DNA of 64,000 bases from Spirosoma fluviale (GTDB lineage: Bacteria; Bacteroidota; Bacteroidia; Cytophagales; Spirosomataceae): the NCBI RefSeq assembly GCF_900230225.1, contig NZ_OCNH01000003.1, positions 434,001 to 498,000 of the forward strand. Direction: 5' to 3'. Below, piece by piece: positions 56,504 through 63,912 of the stretch. Every line of letters starts with the position of its first letter. Position 1 is the first letter of the stretch. Made by a program: the position numbers and the translations under genes. Below the pieces are notes generated by a model that had not been told where the DNA came from, did no database searches, and saw nothing but the letters and a program-made list of their open reading frames with translations.

Positions 56504-58588
56504 ATGTCTTTAAGTTTACTTATATCGCTGTCGCTTATACAGCCAGTGCCTACCGATACGCTGAAAGCGCGGTCTATAGACGAGGTCGTGGTAACCGCAA
56601 CGCGTACAGAAAGGCCAATGGGGGCTTTGCCGTTACCCGTCTCGGTGATTAGTAGGAAGCAAATTCAGCAGATGGGAAGCCTGCGGCTCAACGATGTGCT
56701 GCGTGAGCAGACGGGTTTGGCCGTTGTGACGGACCACGGACAGGGGATTCAGGTGCAGGGCTTCGGACCCGATTATACTCTGATTCTGGTCGATGGTGAA
56801 CCAATCGTGGGTCGGACAGCGGGTACGCTCGACCTGACCCGGTTGGCAGTGGGTAATATCAAACAGATCGAAGTAGTCAAAGGCCCATCGTCAAGTTTGT
56901 ATGGCTCCGAAGCGCTGGCGGGTGTGGTGAATATCATCACCCAAACGCCCGGCGAAACAACTACGCAGGCAAAAGGCAGTTTGTCGGCCCGCTACGGAGC
57001 AAACAAAACCAGCGATTTCTCCGGCGACATCAATAAACAATGGGCGGTTGGTCAATCCGGTAAGCTGGGCGTGTATGTGTTTGGCAATCGGTACCAGTCG
57101 GCGGGGTACTCGCTTACGGAAGGAAGTCAGACAGTAGCCCCGTTTACCAATTATACTGGTAGTGGACGACTGACCTACACGCTATCGCCGAGGGTAAAGC
57201 TGTCGGTTTCGGGGCGTTTTTTCAGCGAGAGCCAGTCTAACGAGTTCATCATTAATCCGGCCAGTCAGGTATCCGGCCCTGGAACGGTACGGGATTATTC
57301 CCTGAATCCGGTGCTCACCCATCAGCTTTCACCGGGCTGGAAAATGACCTACCGCTATTACCGAACCGGTTATTTTACCGAGACGAATCTGCGCTATACG
57401 ACCACGCAGGAAGCTTACGATGCCAGCTTTTTTCGGCAGACGTTCAACCGTCCGGAAATTGTAGTCGAACGGATCATCAACCCGAAAAATATATTGACGG
57501 CTGGCACTGGCTTCATCGCCGAAACGGTTGAAGCCACCCGTTACACCGAACGCAAGCAGTTCAATACCACCTATGGCTTTGCCCAGTACGAATGGATGCC
57601 AACGCTACGCTGGACGGTTATTGCCGGTGGACGTTACGACGCGCACAGCCAGTATGCGAGCCAGTTCAGCCCCAAGTTGTCTGCACGGTATGCCCTGAGT
57701 CCGGCTGTAGCGCTGCGCGGCAGTGTAGGCGTTGGCTTCAAGGCACCCGATTTCCGGCAGTTGTACCTCAACTTCGACAATGCCGTAGCTGGATACAGTG
57801 TCTTCGGAACGCAAGAGGCCGCAGCGGGTATTGCCCGTCTGACCCAACAGGGCCAGATTGCCGAAGTCGTACTTGACCCGGCCCGCTTATCGGCCATCCG
57901 CGCCGAACGGTCGGTGGCGTATAATCTGGGTGCGCAGCTTAAGTCGCCCGTGTTGCCGCTAATGGTGAGTGTGAATCTGTTTCGCAACGACGTTCGGGAC
58001 CTGATCGAAACACAAGTGATTGCCCGCAAAACGAATGGGCAGAATATATTCAGCTACAACAACCTGAACCGGGTATTTACGCAGGGTGCCGAGCTGGAGA
58101 GCAGCTGGCGGTGGAGTCTGGGAACTGGCTACCTGACTATCAGTGGTGGTTATCAATACCTGGTTGCCAAAGACAAAGCGGTTGTAGACGGCATCGATGC
58201 CGGAACCGTTTACCGGCGTAACCCCGAAACGCTGGGAAGTGAACGGGTAAAGCCCGCCGACTATGGTGGCCTGTTCAACCGCTCCCGGCACATGGCGAAC
58301 GGCAAACTTTTTTACGAACACCCTAAAAAGGGACTTTCGGCTTCACTTCGCGGTATCTATCGGGGTCGATATGGATTCGCCGACCGCGATGGCAATCTGA
58401 TTCTCGATTCCGATCCCGAGTACGTTCGGGGATACATACTCTATAATTTGTCGGCGGCCAAAACCTGGAAGACGATCACGCTGCAAGCCGGTATCGACAA
58501 CCTGACGGGGTATTCCGATCCTGCCTACATACCAAATCTGGCCGGGCGGCTTTGGTACACAACCCTGCGGTGGGCCTGGAAAGCGTGA
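56504..58588 (+). CDS. TonB-dependent outer-membrane receptor, probably for heme
   Basis: A 694-residue TonB-dependent receptor without the SusC-type N-terminal extension. The ATG at 56504 gives MSLSLLISLSLIQPVPTDT as a short signal sequence; a TTG 66 bases upstream is less likely. The TonB box is DEVVVTATR, the plug contains VKGPSSSLYGSEALAGVVNIITQ, and the barrel ends in a Trp-rich strand (RLWYTTLRWAWKA). It resembles HmuR-type hemin receptors more than siderophore receptors, supported by the HmuY gene downstream. Boxes A and B upstream suggest iron control. Confidence 0.88.
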   Translation: MSLSLLISLSLIQPVPTDTLKARSIDEVVVTATRTERPMGALPLPVSVISRKQIQQMGSLRLNDVLREQTGLAVVTDHGQGIQVQGFGPDYTLILVDGEPIVGRTAGTLDLTRLAVGNIKQIEVVKGPSSSLYGSEALAGVVNIITQTPGETTTQAKGSLSARYGANKTSDFSGDINKQWAVGQSGKLGVYVFGNRYQSAGYSLTEGSQTVAPFTNYTGSGRLTYTLSPRVKLSVSGRFFSESQSNEFIINPASQVSGPGTVRDYSLNPVLTHQLSPGWKMTYRYYRTGYFTETNLRYTTTQEAYDASFFRQTFNRPEIVVERIINPKNILTAGTGFIAETVEATRYTERKQFNTTYGFAQYEWMPTLRWTVIAGGRYDAHSQYASQFSPKLSARYALSPAVALRGSVGVGFKAPDFRQLYLNFDNAVAGYSVFGTQEAAAGIARLTQQGQIAEVVLDPARLSAIRAERSVAYNLGAQLKSPVLPLMVSVNLFRNDVRDLIETQVIARKTNGQNIFSYNNLNRVFTQGAELESSWRWSLGTGYLTISGGYQYLVAKDKAVVDGIDAGTVYRRNPETLGSERVKPADYGGLFNRSRHMANGKLFYEHPKKGLSASLRGIYRGRYGFADRDGNLILDSDPEYVRGYILYNLSAAKTWKTITLQAGIDNLTGYSDPAYIPNLAGRLWYTTLRWAWKA

Positions 58589-58600
58589 TTCAGGTATTAA

Positions 58601-59020
58601 GTGAAGCAGCCAAAAACTAATGTAAACCTTAAACGCTCATTGTGTATGAACTGTCGATGCCATCTTTTATCCGATTCCGCCCACGGGCGCATTACTCTGT
58701 ATGATCGGCTGATGTCCGGCCATACCGACCCCATTTCTTTACCAGGTCAGGACGAGTACAACATAACGCTGGAGTTTAACAACATCACGCAATGGCTGTG
58801 CTATGAGGATTTTCTGGCCCTGGAGTGGAACGTGCGCAGCATTGATACTTCGGCCTATTTTGAAGCCCATCCCTACGAAGAGCGAATCCACTTAAGCACA
58901 CCATCTCGCTTCCTGACGTTCAGTTTCCGGGTTCACGAACTGCTTGAATTGCGGAAGATGCTGAGCCGGGCGGTGGCACGGCTGCACTGGTTTGAGGTAC
59001 TGCGTAACGCCCGGAATTAA
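58601..59020 (+). CDS. Small CxC-containing protein of the heme/iron island
   Basis: A 139-residue protein with a GTG start 12 bases after the receptor stop; an ATG at 58646 would give 124 residues. The N-terminus has a Cys cluster (LCMNCRCHLL) that could bind metal. The rest (about 45-135) reads ITLEFNNITQWLCYEDFLAL then SRFLTFSFRVHELLELRKML. The same order of motifs occurs in the protein at 60623, so the two look like paralogues. No signal peptide. The function is unknown; a cytoplasmic role in iron or heme handling is inferred from context only. Confidence 0.7.
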   Translation: MKQPKTNVNLKRSLCMNCRCHLLSDSAHGRITLYDRLMSGHTDPISLPGQDEYNITLEFNNITQWLCYEDFLALEWNVRSIDTSAYFEAHPYEERIHLSTPSRFLTFSFRVHELLELRKMLSRAVARLHWFEVLRNARN

Positions 59021-59032
59021 CGCAGGAAGGAT

Positions 59033-59239
59033 ATGAACGTCCTCGTTTTTCAAACCAACATAAACACCGACGAACGGGTGCATAGGGCGGCCTGCCGCTT
59101 GTGTAAGCTCCGGGCCATCTGTCGCTGGAGTATCGACCTGGAAGACTGCGTGCTCCGGGTCGAATCCGAATCACTCACCGAAACGGATGTCATTCGCCTG
59201 CTAACGAAGGCCGGATTGCACTGTGATGTACTGACTTAA
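59033..59239 (+). CDS. Small HMA-fold-like protein lacking the metal-binding Cys pair
   Basis: A 68-residue protein whose pattern MNVLVFQTNINTDERVHRA, then CRWSIDLEDCVLRVES and VIRLLTKAGLHCDVL, follows the beta-alpha-beta-beta-alpha-beta order of heavy-metal-associated domains. The GMTCxxC loop is replaced by TNINTDE, so copper binding of the classical type is unlikely. Five Cys occur elsewhere. It starts 12 bases after the preceding gene and ends 28 bases before HmuY, so it is an operon member. The fold assignment comes from the secondary-structure pattern only. Confidence 0.65.
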   Translation: MNVLVFQTNINTDERVHRAACRLCKLRAICRWSIDLEDCVLRVESESLTETDVIRLLTKAGLHCDVLT

Positions 59240-59267
59240 CACCTGCTTACAATCAACTCAATCAATT

Positions 59268-59900
59268 ATGCGTATTTACCATGTACTACTGGCGGTTTGC
59301 CTGAGCACCGCTTTCATTTCCTGCAATAGTGAAGATAACCCGGTCGTTGTGCAACCCCTCACGGCCACAACCGTTCGGGATTTAGCCGCCGATCCAACCA
59401 GCATGACATCGACCAGTGGACAGCAGCCCGTTGCGGCAACGGGCAAGTTCACCCTGTTTAGTTTTATAGACAACAAGCAGATTGCAAACACCGATTCTGC
59501 AACGAATAAATGGGATGTTGGCTTTCGGGGAACAATGATTATCGTAAACGGTGGCGCGATCCGTAGCGGACAGGGTGGCGCTTATATACATACGGGGACA
59601 TTTGACGAAACAGCCACGGTGCCCACATCGGCTACGTTTGCTCAGGACCAGAGTGCTACGCAACTGGCTATTACGGCAAGTTCGGGGAAAGGCTGGTACA
59701 ACTACGAGCCAACGACCAACATCATCTCGTCCATACCCGGGAAAGTACTGATTATCCGTACAGGCGATGGTAAGTACGCCAAGATGGAGATACTCAGTTA
59801 CTACCAAGGAGCACCGGCAACACCGACATCGGCCAATGTAGCCCGGTATTACACATTCCGATATCTGTATCAGCCGGATGGTAGCCAGACGTTGAAGTAA
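59268..59900 (+). CDS. HmuY-family heme-binding lipoprotein
   Basis: A 210-residue lipoprotein with lipobox FISC (Cys near residue 19). The HmuY fold is indicated by TNKWDVGFRGTMIIVNGG, GKGWYNYEPT and IPGKVLIIRTGDGKYAKMEILSYY. HmuY proteins capture heme at the cell surface and hand it to a HmuR-type receptor. The receptor lies three genes upstream. The heme ligands of the Porphyromonas protein are two His; the only obvious conserved-looking His here is in YIHTGTF, so ligands may differ. The stop codon overlaps a 30-bp hairpin. Confidence 0.85.
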   Translation: MRIYHVLLAVCLSTAFISCNSEDNPVVVQPLTATTVRDLAADPTSMTSTSGQQPVAATGKFTLFSFIDNKQIANTDSATNKWDVGFRGTMIIVNGGAIRSGQGGAYIHTGTFDETATVPTSATFAQDQSATQLAITASSGKGWYNYEPTTNIISSIPGKVLIIRTGDGKYAKMEILSYYQGAPATPTSANVARYYTFRYLYQPDGSQTLK

Positions 59901-59968
59901 ACGCGTTGGGGTCTGATGAACGCCACATCTTGAAGATATGGCGTTCATCAGACCCCAACGCGTTTACT
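59896..59968. terminator. Bidirectional terminator between HmuY and ferritin genes
   Basis: A perfect 30-bp stem (59896-59925 with 59939-59968) around a 13-nt loop that itself can partly pair. The left arm includes the HmuY stop codon. Confidence 0.85.
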
Positions 59969-59978
59969 TTACTCTTAT

Positions 59979-60509
59979 TTACTCGAAGGGGTTGCCATCG
60001 TAGGTAACGCTGGCGAGTTTTTTGTCGAGGTAGTAGATCTGATCTGATGGGATCTGGTCGATGAGTTCGAGGCAGCGACGGGCAATGTATTCTTCTTCCA
60101 TCTGCTCTTTCACGTACCATTTCAGCAACTCTTCGGTTGCATAATCGCCTTCCCGGCGGCAAATGCCAATGATTCGGTTGATCGAATCCGTTACGGCGAT
60201 TTCCTGATCCAGAGCGCCCTCAAAAACCGAACGAAGGGTGTCGAACTCCTGACTAACGGCCGGTATTTCGGGCGAAAAAGCCGTGCCACCCTGGTCGCAG
60301 AGGTAATGAAAGAGCTTCATGCCGTGCTTCCGCTCTTCTTCCGACTGATTGTAGAAGAAGCCCGCGCAATGGTCGAGGCCATTGCGGTCGCACCAGCCTG
60401 CCATGGCCAGGTATTTCGACGATGAAATCATCTCCATCTGTATCTGCTGGTTCAGTGCCAGCTCAACGCTTTCCTTTACGGAACTGCGTAATCGTGCCAA
60501 GTCTTTCAT
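59979..60509 (-). CDS. ftnA: Ferritin
   Basis: A 176-residue iron-storage protein forming 24-mer cages. The ferroxidase ligands are Glu26, Glu59, His62 and Glu103, equal to E. coli FtnA positions 17, 50, 53 and 94 with a constant offset of 9. The four-helix bundle is complete and the last helix is followed by a short tail. It converges with HmuY at the end of the heme operon, placing storage next to uptake. No 7-5-7 box was found immediately upstream. Confidence 0.93.
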   Translation of the reverse strand: MKDLARLRSSVKESVELALNQQIQMEMISSSKYLAMAGWCDRNGLDHCAGFFYNQSEEERKHGMKLFHYLCDQGGTAFSPEIPAVSQEFDTLRSVFEGALDQEIAVTDSINRIIGICRREGDYATEELLKWYVKEQMEEEYIARRCLELIDQIPSDQIYYLDKKLASVTYDGNPFE

Positions 60510-60552
60510 GACGAGTGACTGTTTGCGGTGAGAAGTTTATGTAACAAAACAA

Positions 60553-60586
60553 CGAAAAAAAACCGACTGTTGTTAGACAGCCGGTT
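60553..60586 (-). terminator. Rho-independent terminator of the gene at 60623
   Basis: On the minus strand a 10-bp stem (60577-60586 with 60561-60570, one G-T pair) with a 6-nt loop is followed by a run of eight T. Confidence 0.85.
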
Positions 60587-60622
60587 CAATTATAGAAAAC
60601 CTACGATAAAGTCTATAGAGCA

Positions 60623-61003
60623 TTATGCACCCATTGAACAGCCGCATTCGCGCAACATGGTATTCAAGTCCAGCATTATTCGGGCACCCGCGAGCAGTTC
60701 CCGCAGATGAACCACCTCGCAGAGGGTTAGCACGTAACAACGTTCAGAACGGGGAGGTGCCAGAATCTCAACATCATCGGCGGCAGCTGTGCTTAACGCC
60801 ATTTGCCGAATATCGACCGTTTCGACCATGCGCCGAAACTGCGCAAAATCGCGGGCCGATAGATAGGTATGGGTATCCCAAAACTCCAGTATGAGCCGAT
60901 TGCTGGCATCACACTGATAAACAGCTCCTTTGTCGGTTCGGAATACTTCCTGTAAGGTTGTCGTTACGTCGTTACTCACCGGTTGTTGTAAATGAATGAA
61001 CAA
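60623..61003 (-). CDS. Second small protein of the CxC family, iron-box regulated
   Basis: A 126-residue cytoplasmic protein. It shares with the protein at 58601 the order LILEFWDTHTYLSARDFAQF, then a Cys/Val strand (RCYVLTLCEVVHLRELLAGA) and a final Leu-rich helix, so the two appear paralogous. Here the CxC motif is at the C-terminus (LRECGCSMGA) instead of the N-terminus. A 7-5-7 palindrome (box C) lies 20 bases upstream of its start and a strong terminator follows. This makes it a single-gene unit, likely under the same regulator as the heme genes. Confidence 0.7.
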   Translation of the reverse strand: MFIHLQQPVSNDVTTTLQEVFRTDKGAVYQCDASNRLILEFWDTHTYLSARDFAQFRRMVETVDIRQMALSTAAADDVEILAPPRSERCYVLTLCEVVHLRELLAGARIMLDLNTMLRECGCSMGA

Positions 61004-61022
61004 AGATACAACGCACGATTTA

Positions 61023-61041
61023 GTTTAGATAGTTTCTAAAC
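61023..61041. promoter_or_regulatory. Candidate Fur-type box C
   Basis: GTTTAGATAGTTTCTAAAC, a perfect 7-5-7 palindrome, 20 bases upstream of the gene at 60623 (minus strand). It matches boxes A and B in arm sequence and spacing. Confidence 0.55.
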
Positions 61042-61068
61042 AATATTTTTTAACGAACGGCAACGACC

Positions 61069-61935
61069 TTATTCAGGCAAGGGCATATCTTGCAAATCTT
61101 CGTCCGTCAGCTTGATGGTAGCTGCTTTCACGTTTTCCTCCAGGTGTTTTACCGACGACGTTCCGGCGATGGGCAACATAACCGGCGACGCGGCCAGCAG
61201 CCAAGCCAGCGCAATTTGATAATCGGTAGCCTCGTGGCGTTTTGCTACTTTCTTAATTGCGTTTTCAGCTGCTACATTACCCGCGTTTAAGGGATACCAG
61301 GGAATAAACGCAATGTTGTTTTTCTCGCAGTATTTCAGCACGTCATTCCAGCGCTGCTGCCCGAAATTGTACATGTTCTGGACCGATACAACCTCGAAGT
61401 ATTGTTTGGCTTCTTCAATCTGCTCGATACCAACTTCCGACAGGCCGATGTGCCGAATTTTGCCCTGTTGCTGTGCTTCCTTCAAAAAGCCGAGGAATTC
61501 TTCCGATGGCACTTTATCGTCGAACCGGTGTAACTGATACAGGTCGATCCGGTCCAGTTTCAGACGTTTGAGGCTGCCGTTCAGCGCTTCTTCGAGGTGT
61601 TTGCGGCTCCCATCAACCGGCCACTGGTTCGGTCCGGTGCGGAGTAAAGCGCCTTTTGTGCCGATGACCAGCCCATCGGGGTAGGGGTGAAGGGCTTCGG
61701 CAATGAGTTCTTCCGACACATAAGGGCCATAACTGTCGGCGGTGTCAATAAAATTAATACCCAGTTCGAGAGTACGTTTCAGGACCCGAATGGCTTCATC
61801 ATGGTCTTTGGGGGGTCCCCAAATGCCATCGCCCGTGATACGCATGGCCCCATAGGCCATTCTGTTGACGGTCAGATCTCCGCCGATGGTAATCGTACCG
61901 GCCTGTAGGGCAGGTTGTTGGTCTGTTGCTTGCAT
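61069..61935 (-). CDS. Aldo/keto reductase
   Basis: A 288-residue NADPH-dependent reductase of the TIM-barrel AKR family. The ATG at 61935 (MQATDQQPALQAG) is preferred to one 51 bases upstream. The catalytic Asp and Tyr are in INFIDTADSYGPYVSEELIAEAL, with Lys in VIGTKGALL and His in LYQLHRFD. Cofactor-binding residues near the end read LPIAGTSSVKHLEENVKA. It resembles oxidoreductases related to YajO/PdxI-type enzymes, but the substrate is unknown. There is no operon partner. Confidence 0.92.
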   Translation of the reverse strand: MQATDQQPALQAGTITIGGDLTVNRMAYGAMRITGDGIWGPPKDHDEAIRVLKRTLELGINFIDTADSYGPYVSEELIAEALHPYPDGLVIGTKGALLRTGPNQWPVDGSRKHLEEALNGSLKRLKLDRIDLYQLHRFDDKVPSEEFLGFLKEAQQQGKIRHIGLSEVGIEQIEEAKQYFEVVSVQNMYNFGQQRWNDVLKYCEKNNIAFIPWYPLNAGNVAAENAIKKVAKRHEATDYQIALAWLLAASPVMLPIAGTSSVKHLEENVKAATIKLTDEDLQDMPLPE

Positions 61936-62037
61936 GAGTGTTTCGTGTTGTTGATCAGGATAGCAGGTCCTGTGTATTGTATACATAAACTAACAGAAAC
62001 ACCTTTTGGATAAGTTGCAGTGTAATGTTTTTATGTC

Positions 62038-62066
62038 TTACCGTTTCTCAACCCCATCCAGCAGCC
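62038..62066. repeat. Duplicate of the tyrA 3' end, left copy
   Basis: 29 bases matching 62577-62605 at 27 positions. On the minus strand it reads as the last codons and stop of tyrA (LLDGVEKR then TAA) but is not attached to a tyrA gene. Confidence 0.7.
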
Positions 62067-62076
62067 TCACAAGGAG

Positions 62077-62379
62077 TCAACTATCAAAAAAGCGCTCAGA
62101 CATATTTCGCGAGCTGTGCTGTATTGTAATGACATCGATTTGCCCATCATTTACAATCTTACAAACAATGCGATACTCACTATGAATCAATTCCCGGAGG
62201 TAAGAGAGATCAAATTCCGGGACTTTACGACCCATTTCCGGAAACGTTTTTAATTGCTCAACTTTGGCGATAAGTGTATCGATCAGATGATCGGCGTAGG
62301 CAGGCGAATAGGTGGAACGGTACTCGTTTATGGCGTCTAAGTCCTCTATGGCTCGGTTTGTAAAGTTTATCCGAATCAT
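62077..62379 (-). CDS. ParE/RelE-family toxin of a type II toxin-antitoxin pair
   Basis: A 100-residue protein of the ParE/RelE superfamily: MIRINFTNRAIEDLDAINEY at the start, KVEQLKTFPEMGRKVPEF in the middle and YRIVCKIVNDGQIDVITIQHSSRN near the end. ParE members inhibit gyrase and RelE members cleave mRNA; the Arg/His pattern here is closer to ParE-like proteins but this is not decisive. The start codon overlaps the antitoxin stop by 4 bases. The cassette is bracketed by copies of the tyrA 3' end. Confidence 0.88.
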   Translation of the reverse strand: MIRINFTNRAIEDLDAINEYRSTYSPAYADHLIDTLIAKVEQLKTFPEMGRKVPEFDLSYLRELIHSEYRIVCKIVNDGQIDVITIQHSSRNMSERFFDS

Positions 62380-62546
62380 TTACGCAGCCGTTGTTTTACG
62401 TCTTCCAACGGTACTGTTTCTCCCCTTTCGGATTGTAATAATCCCTCCTGAACATTTTGAATGAACAACAAGCGTTCGATGAAAGCTTCGATAGGAAATT
62501 CATCCGGCATTTTCTCCAGCGATTCCTGTATGGCTGCCTTTGTCAT
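62376..62546 (-). CDS. Antitoxin partner of the ParE/RelE toxin
   Basis: A 56-residue protein (MTKAAIQESLEKMPDEFPIE to KQRLRK) encoded just upstream of the toxin with a 4-base ATGA overlap. It is short and charged, with a helical centre (FIERLLFIQNVQEGLLQ) and a flexible C-terminal part. This fits antitoxins that wrap around RelE/ParE toxins, although no clear DNA-binding domain is visible. The TATA-rich gap between its start and tyrA may hold the promoter. Confidence 0.75.
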   Translation of the reverse strand: MTKAAIQESLEKMPDEFPIEAFIERLLFIQNVQEGLLQSERGETVPLEDVKQRLRK

Positions 62547-62576
62547 AATGATATTAGTTTACCAAATATACAAACT

Positions 62577-62605
62577 TTACCGTTTCTCAATCCCATCCAG
62601 CACCC
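62577..62605. repeat. tyrA 3' end, right copy of the duplication
   Basis: The last 29 bases of the intact tyrA gene, matching 62038-62066 at 27 of 29 positions. The two copies are 539 bases apart and bracket the toxin-antitoxin genes. Confidence 0.7.
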
Positions 62606-63434
62606 GCCGTATCACGTTGGCCCGCTGCATAAAATCGAGGGAGTTTTTTACGTCCTGATCGTCGATGATCTGCTTGAACTGCTGCAAAAACTCGATGTAG
62701 TCGGCCAGTGCCTGCGACACATTCTGCCGGTTCTGGTCGAAGATGGGTGCCCACATGGCGGGGGAGCTTTTGGCAAGCCGCACCGTGGAACTGAAGCCCG
62801 TACTGGCCATGTCGAAAATAGCCTGTTCGTCTTTTTCTTTCTCCAGTACCGTCAGGCCAAGGGCAAACGCGCTGACGTGGCTCAGGTGCGACACGTAGGC
62901 CAGATGCAGGTCGTGCTCCTGCGGACTCATATAGAACAGCTTCATGCCTATATCCCGAAACAGGCTTTCGGCCAGGGTGAGGCTGTCGGGGTGGCTCTTC
63001 TCACGGTCGCAAATGATGAGGTTTTTGCCGACAAGCAGTTCTTTGAATGCGGCCCCCGGCCCGGAGTTTTCGGTACCGGCCATCGGGTGAGCGGCTACGA
63101 ACTGCGCCCGTTTGGGGTGCGCATCGGCTACCTCGCAGATGAGTCCTTTGGTGGAGCCTAAATCCAGAACGGTGGCTCCCGATGGCAGGTGATCGAGGAC
63201 GGTGGGCAGCATGTCGATGATCACATTGACGGGTGTCGCCAGCACGACTAATGTGCTTTGGGCAATGGCTTCTGATAGGGGCAGAACGTCATCCACAATA
63301 CCTTTCGCTAGGGCCAGTTGCCCATTTACGGGCGATGTATCGACACCAATGAACCGCATTTTGGGGTATTTTTCACGCACGGCCAGGGCAAAAGAACCCC
63401 CGAGTAAGCCTATTCCAATTATACTGACAACCAT
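62577..63434 (-). CDS. tyrA: Prephenate dehydrogenase
   Basis: Converts prephenate to 4-hydroxyphenylpyruvate in tyrosine biosynthesis. The 285-residue protein begins with the NAD-binding motif GIGLLGGS. It carries DLGSTKG and the active-site block AAHPMAGTENSGPGAAF with the conserved His, then HLAYVSHLSHVSAFAL. The C-terminal helical dimerisation domain is complete and ends LDGIEKR. It has no fused chorismate mutase or ACT domain. The 3' end is duplicated beyond the toxin-antitoxin genes. Confidence 0.93.
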   Translation of the reverse strand: MVVSIIGIGLLGGSFALAVREKYPKMRFIGVDTSPVNGQLALAKGIVDDVLPLSEAIAQSTLVVLATPVNVIIDMLPTVLDHLPSGATVLDLGSTKGLICEVADAHPKRAQFVAAHPMAGTENSGPGAAFKELLVGKNLIICDREKSHPDSLTLAESLFRDIGMKLFYMSPQEHDLHLAYVSHLSHVSAFALGLTVLEKEKDEQAIFDMASTGFSSTVRLAKSSPAMWAPIFDQNRQNVSQALADYIEFLQQFKQIIDDQDVKNSLDFMQRANVIRRVLDGIEKR

Positions 63435-63510
63435 CTGAACCGGGATTTAACAGATTTTGGGATGAAACAGATTTTGCCGTTTCTGTTTAGTCATCCCTAA
63501 TGCATTATTA

Positions 63511-63912
63511 CTATTTGCGGTGGAAGCGACGAAAATGAGGGTTTAAAACACGCTTAAACTCCAGACTAGATGCCCCAAAATTAATCAGTAAACCAATTTC
63601 GAGATTATAGGCTTCCAGATAGTTGATAGCTTGTGCCAGATGCACTTCTTCTAATTTAATGATGGCTTTTAACTCAACCATTACCTTTTCTTCTATCAGG
63701 AAATCTGCACGACGTGTGCCCATCAGCATACTTTTGTAAAAAATGGGCATGTCTACTTCTCGTGCAAACCCAATAGTCTGTTGCTCTAGTTCATACGCTA
63801 AGGCTCGCTGGTAAATAACCTCTTGAAAACCATTTCCTAACACGCGGTGAACTTCCATTGAGCAACCAATTATACGGTGAGTCAGGTCGCCATACTTATA
63901 ATCTTGTTGCAT
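63511..63912 (-). CDS. GxxExxY protein (PD-(D/E)XK-like family)
   Basis: A 133-residue protein with the family motif GFQEVIY and a nuclease-like core ADFLIEEKVMVELKAI, in which Asp and ELK fit a PD-(D/E)XK active site. GxxExxY proteins are common in Bacteroidota and other environmental bacteria; their role is not established. It has its own start at 63912. There is no operon partner within the window. Confidence 0.85.
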   Translation of the reverse strand: MQQDYKYGDLTHRIIGCSMEVHRVLGNGFQEVIYQRALAYELEQQTIGFAREVDMPIFYKSMLMGTRRADFLIEEKVMVELKAIIKLEEVHLAQAINYLEAYNLEIGLLINFGASSLEFKRVLNPHFRRFHRK

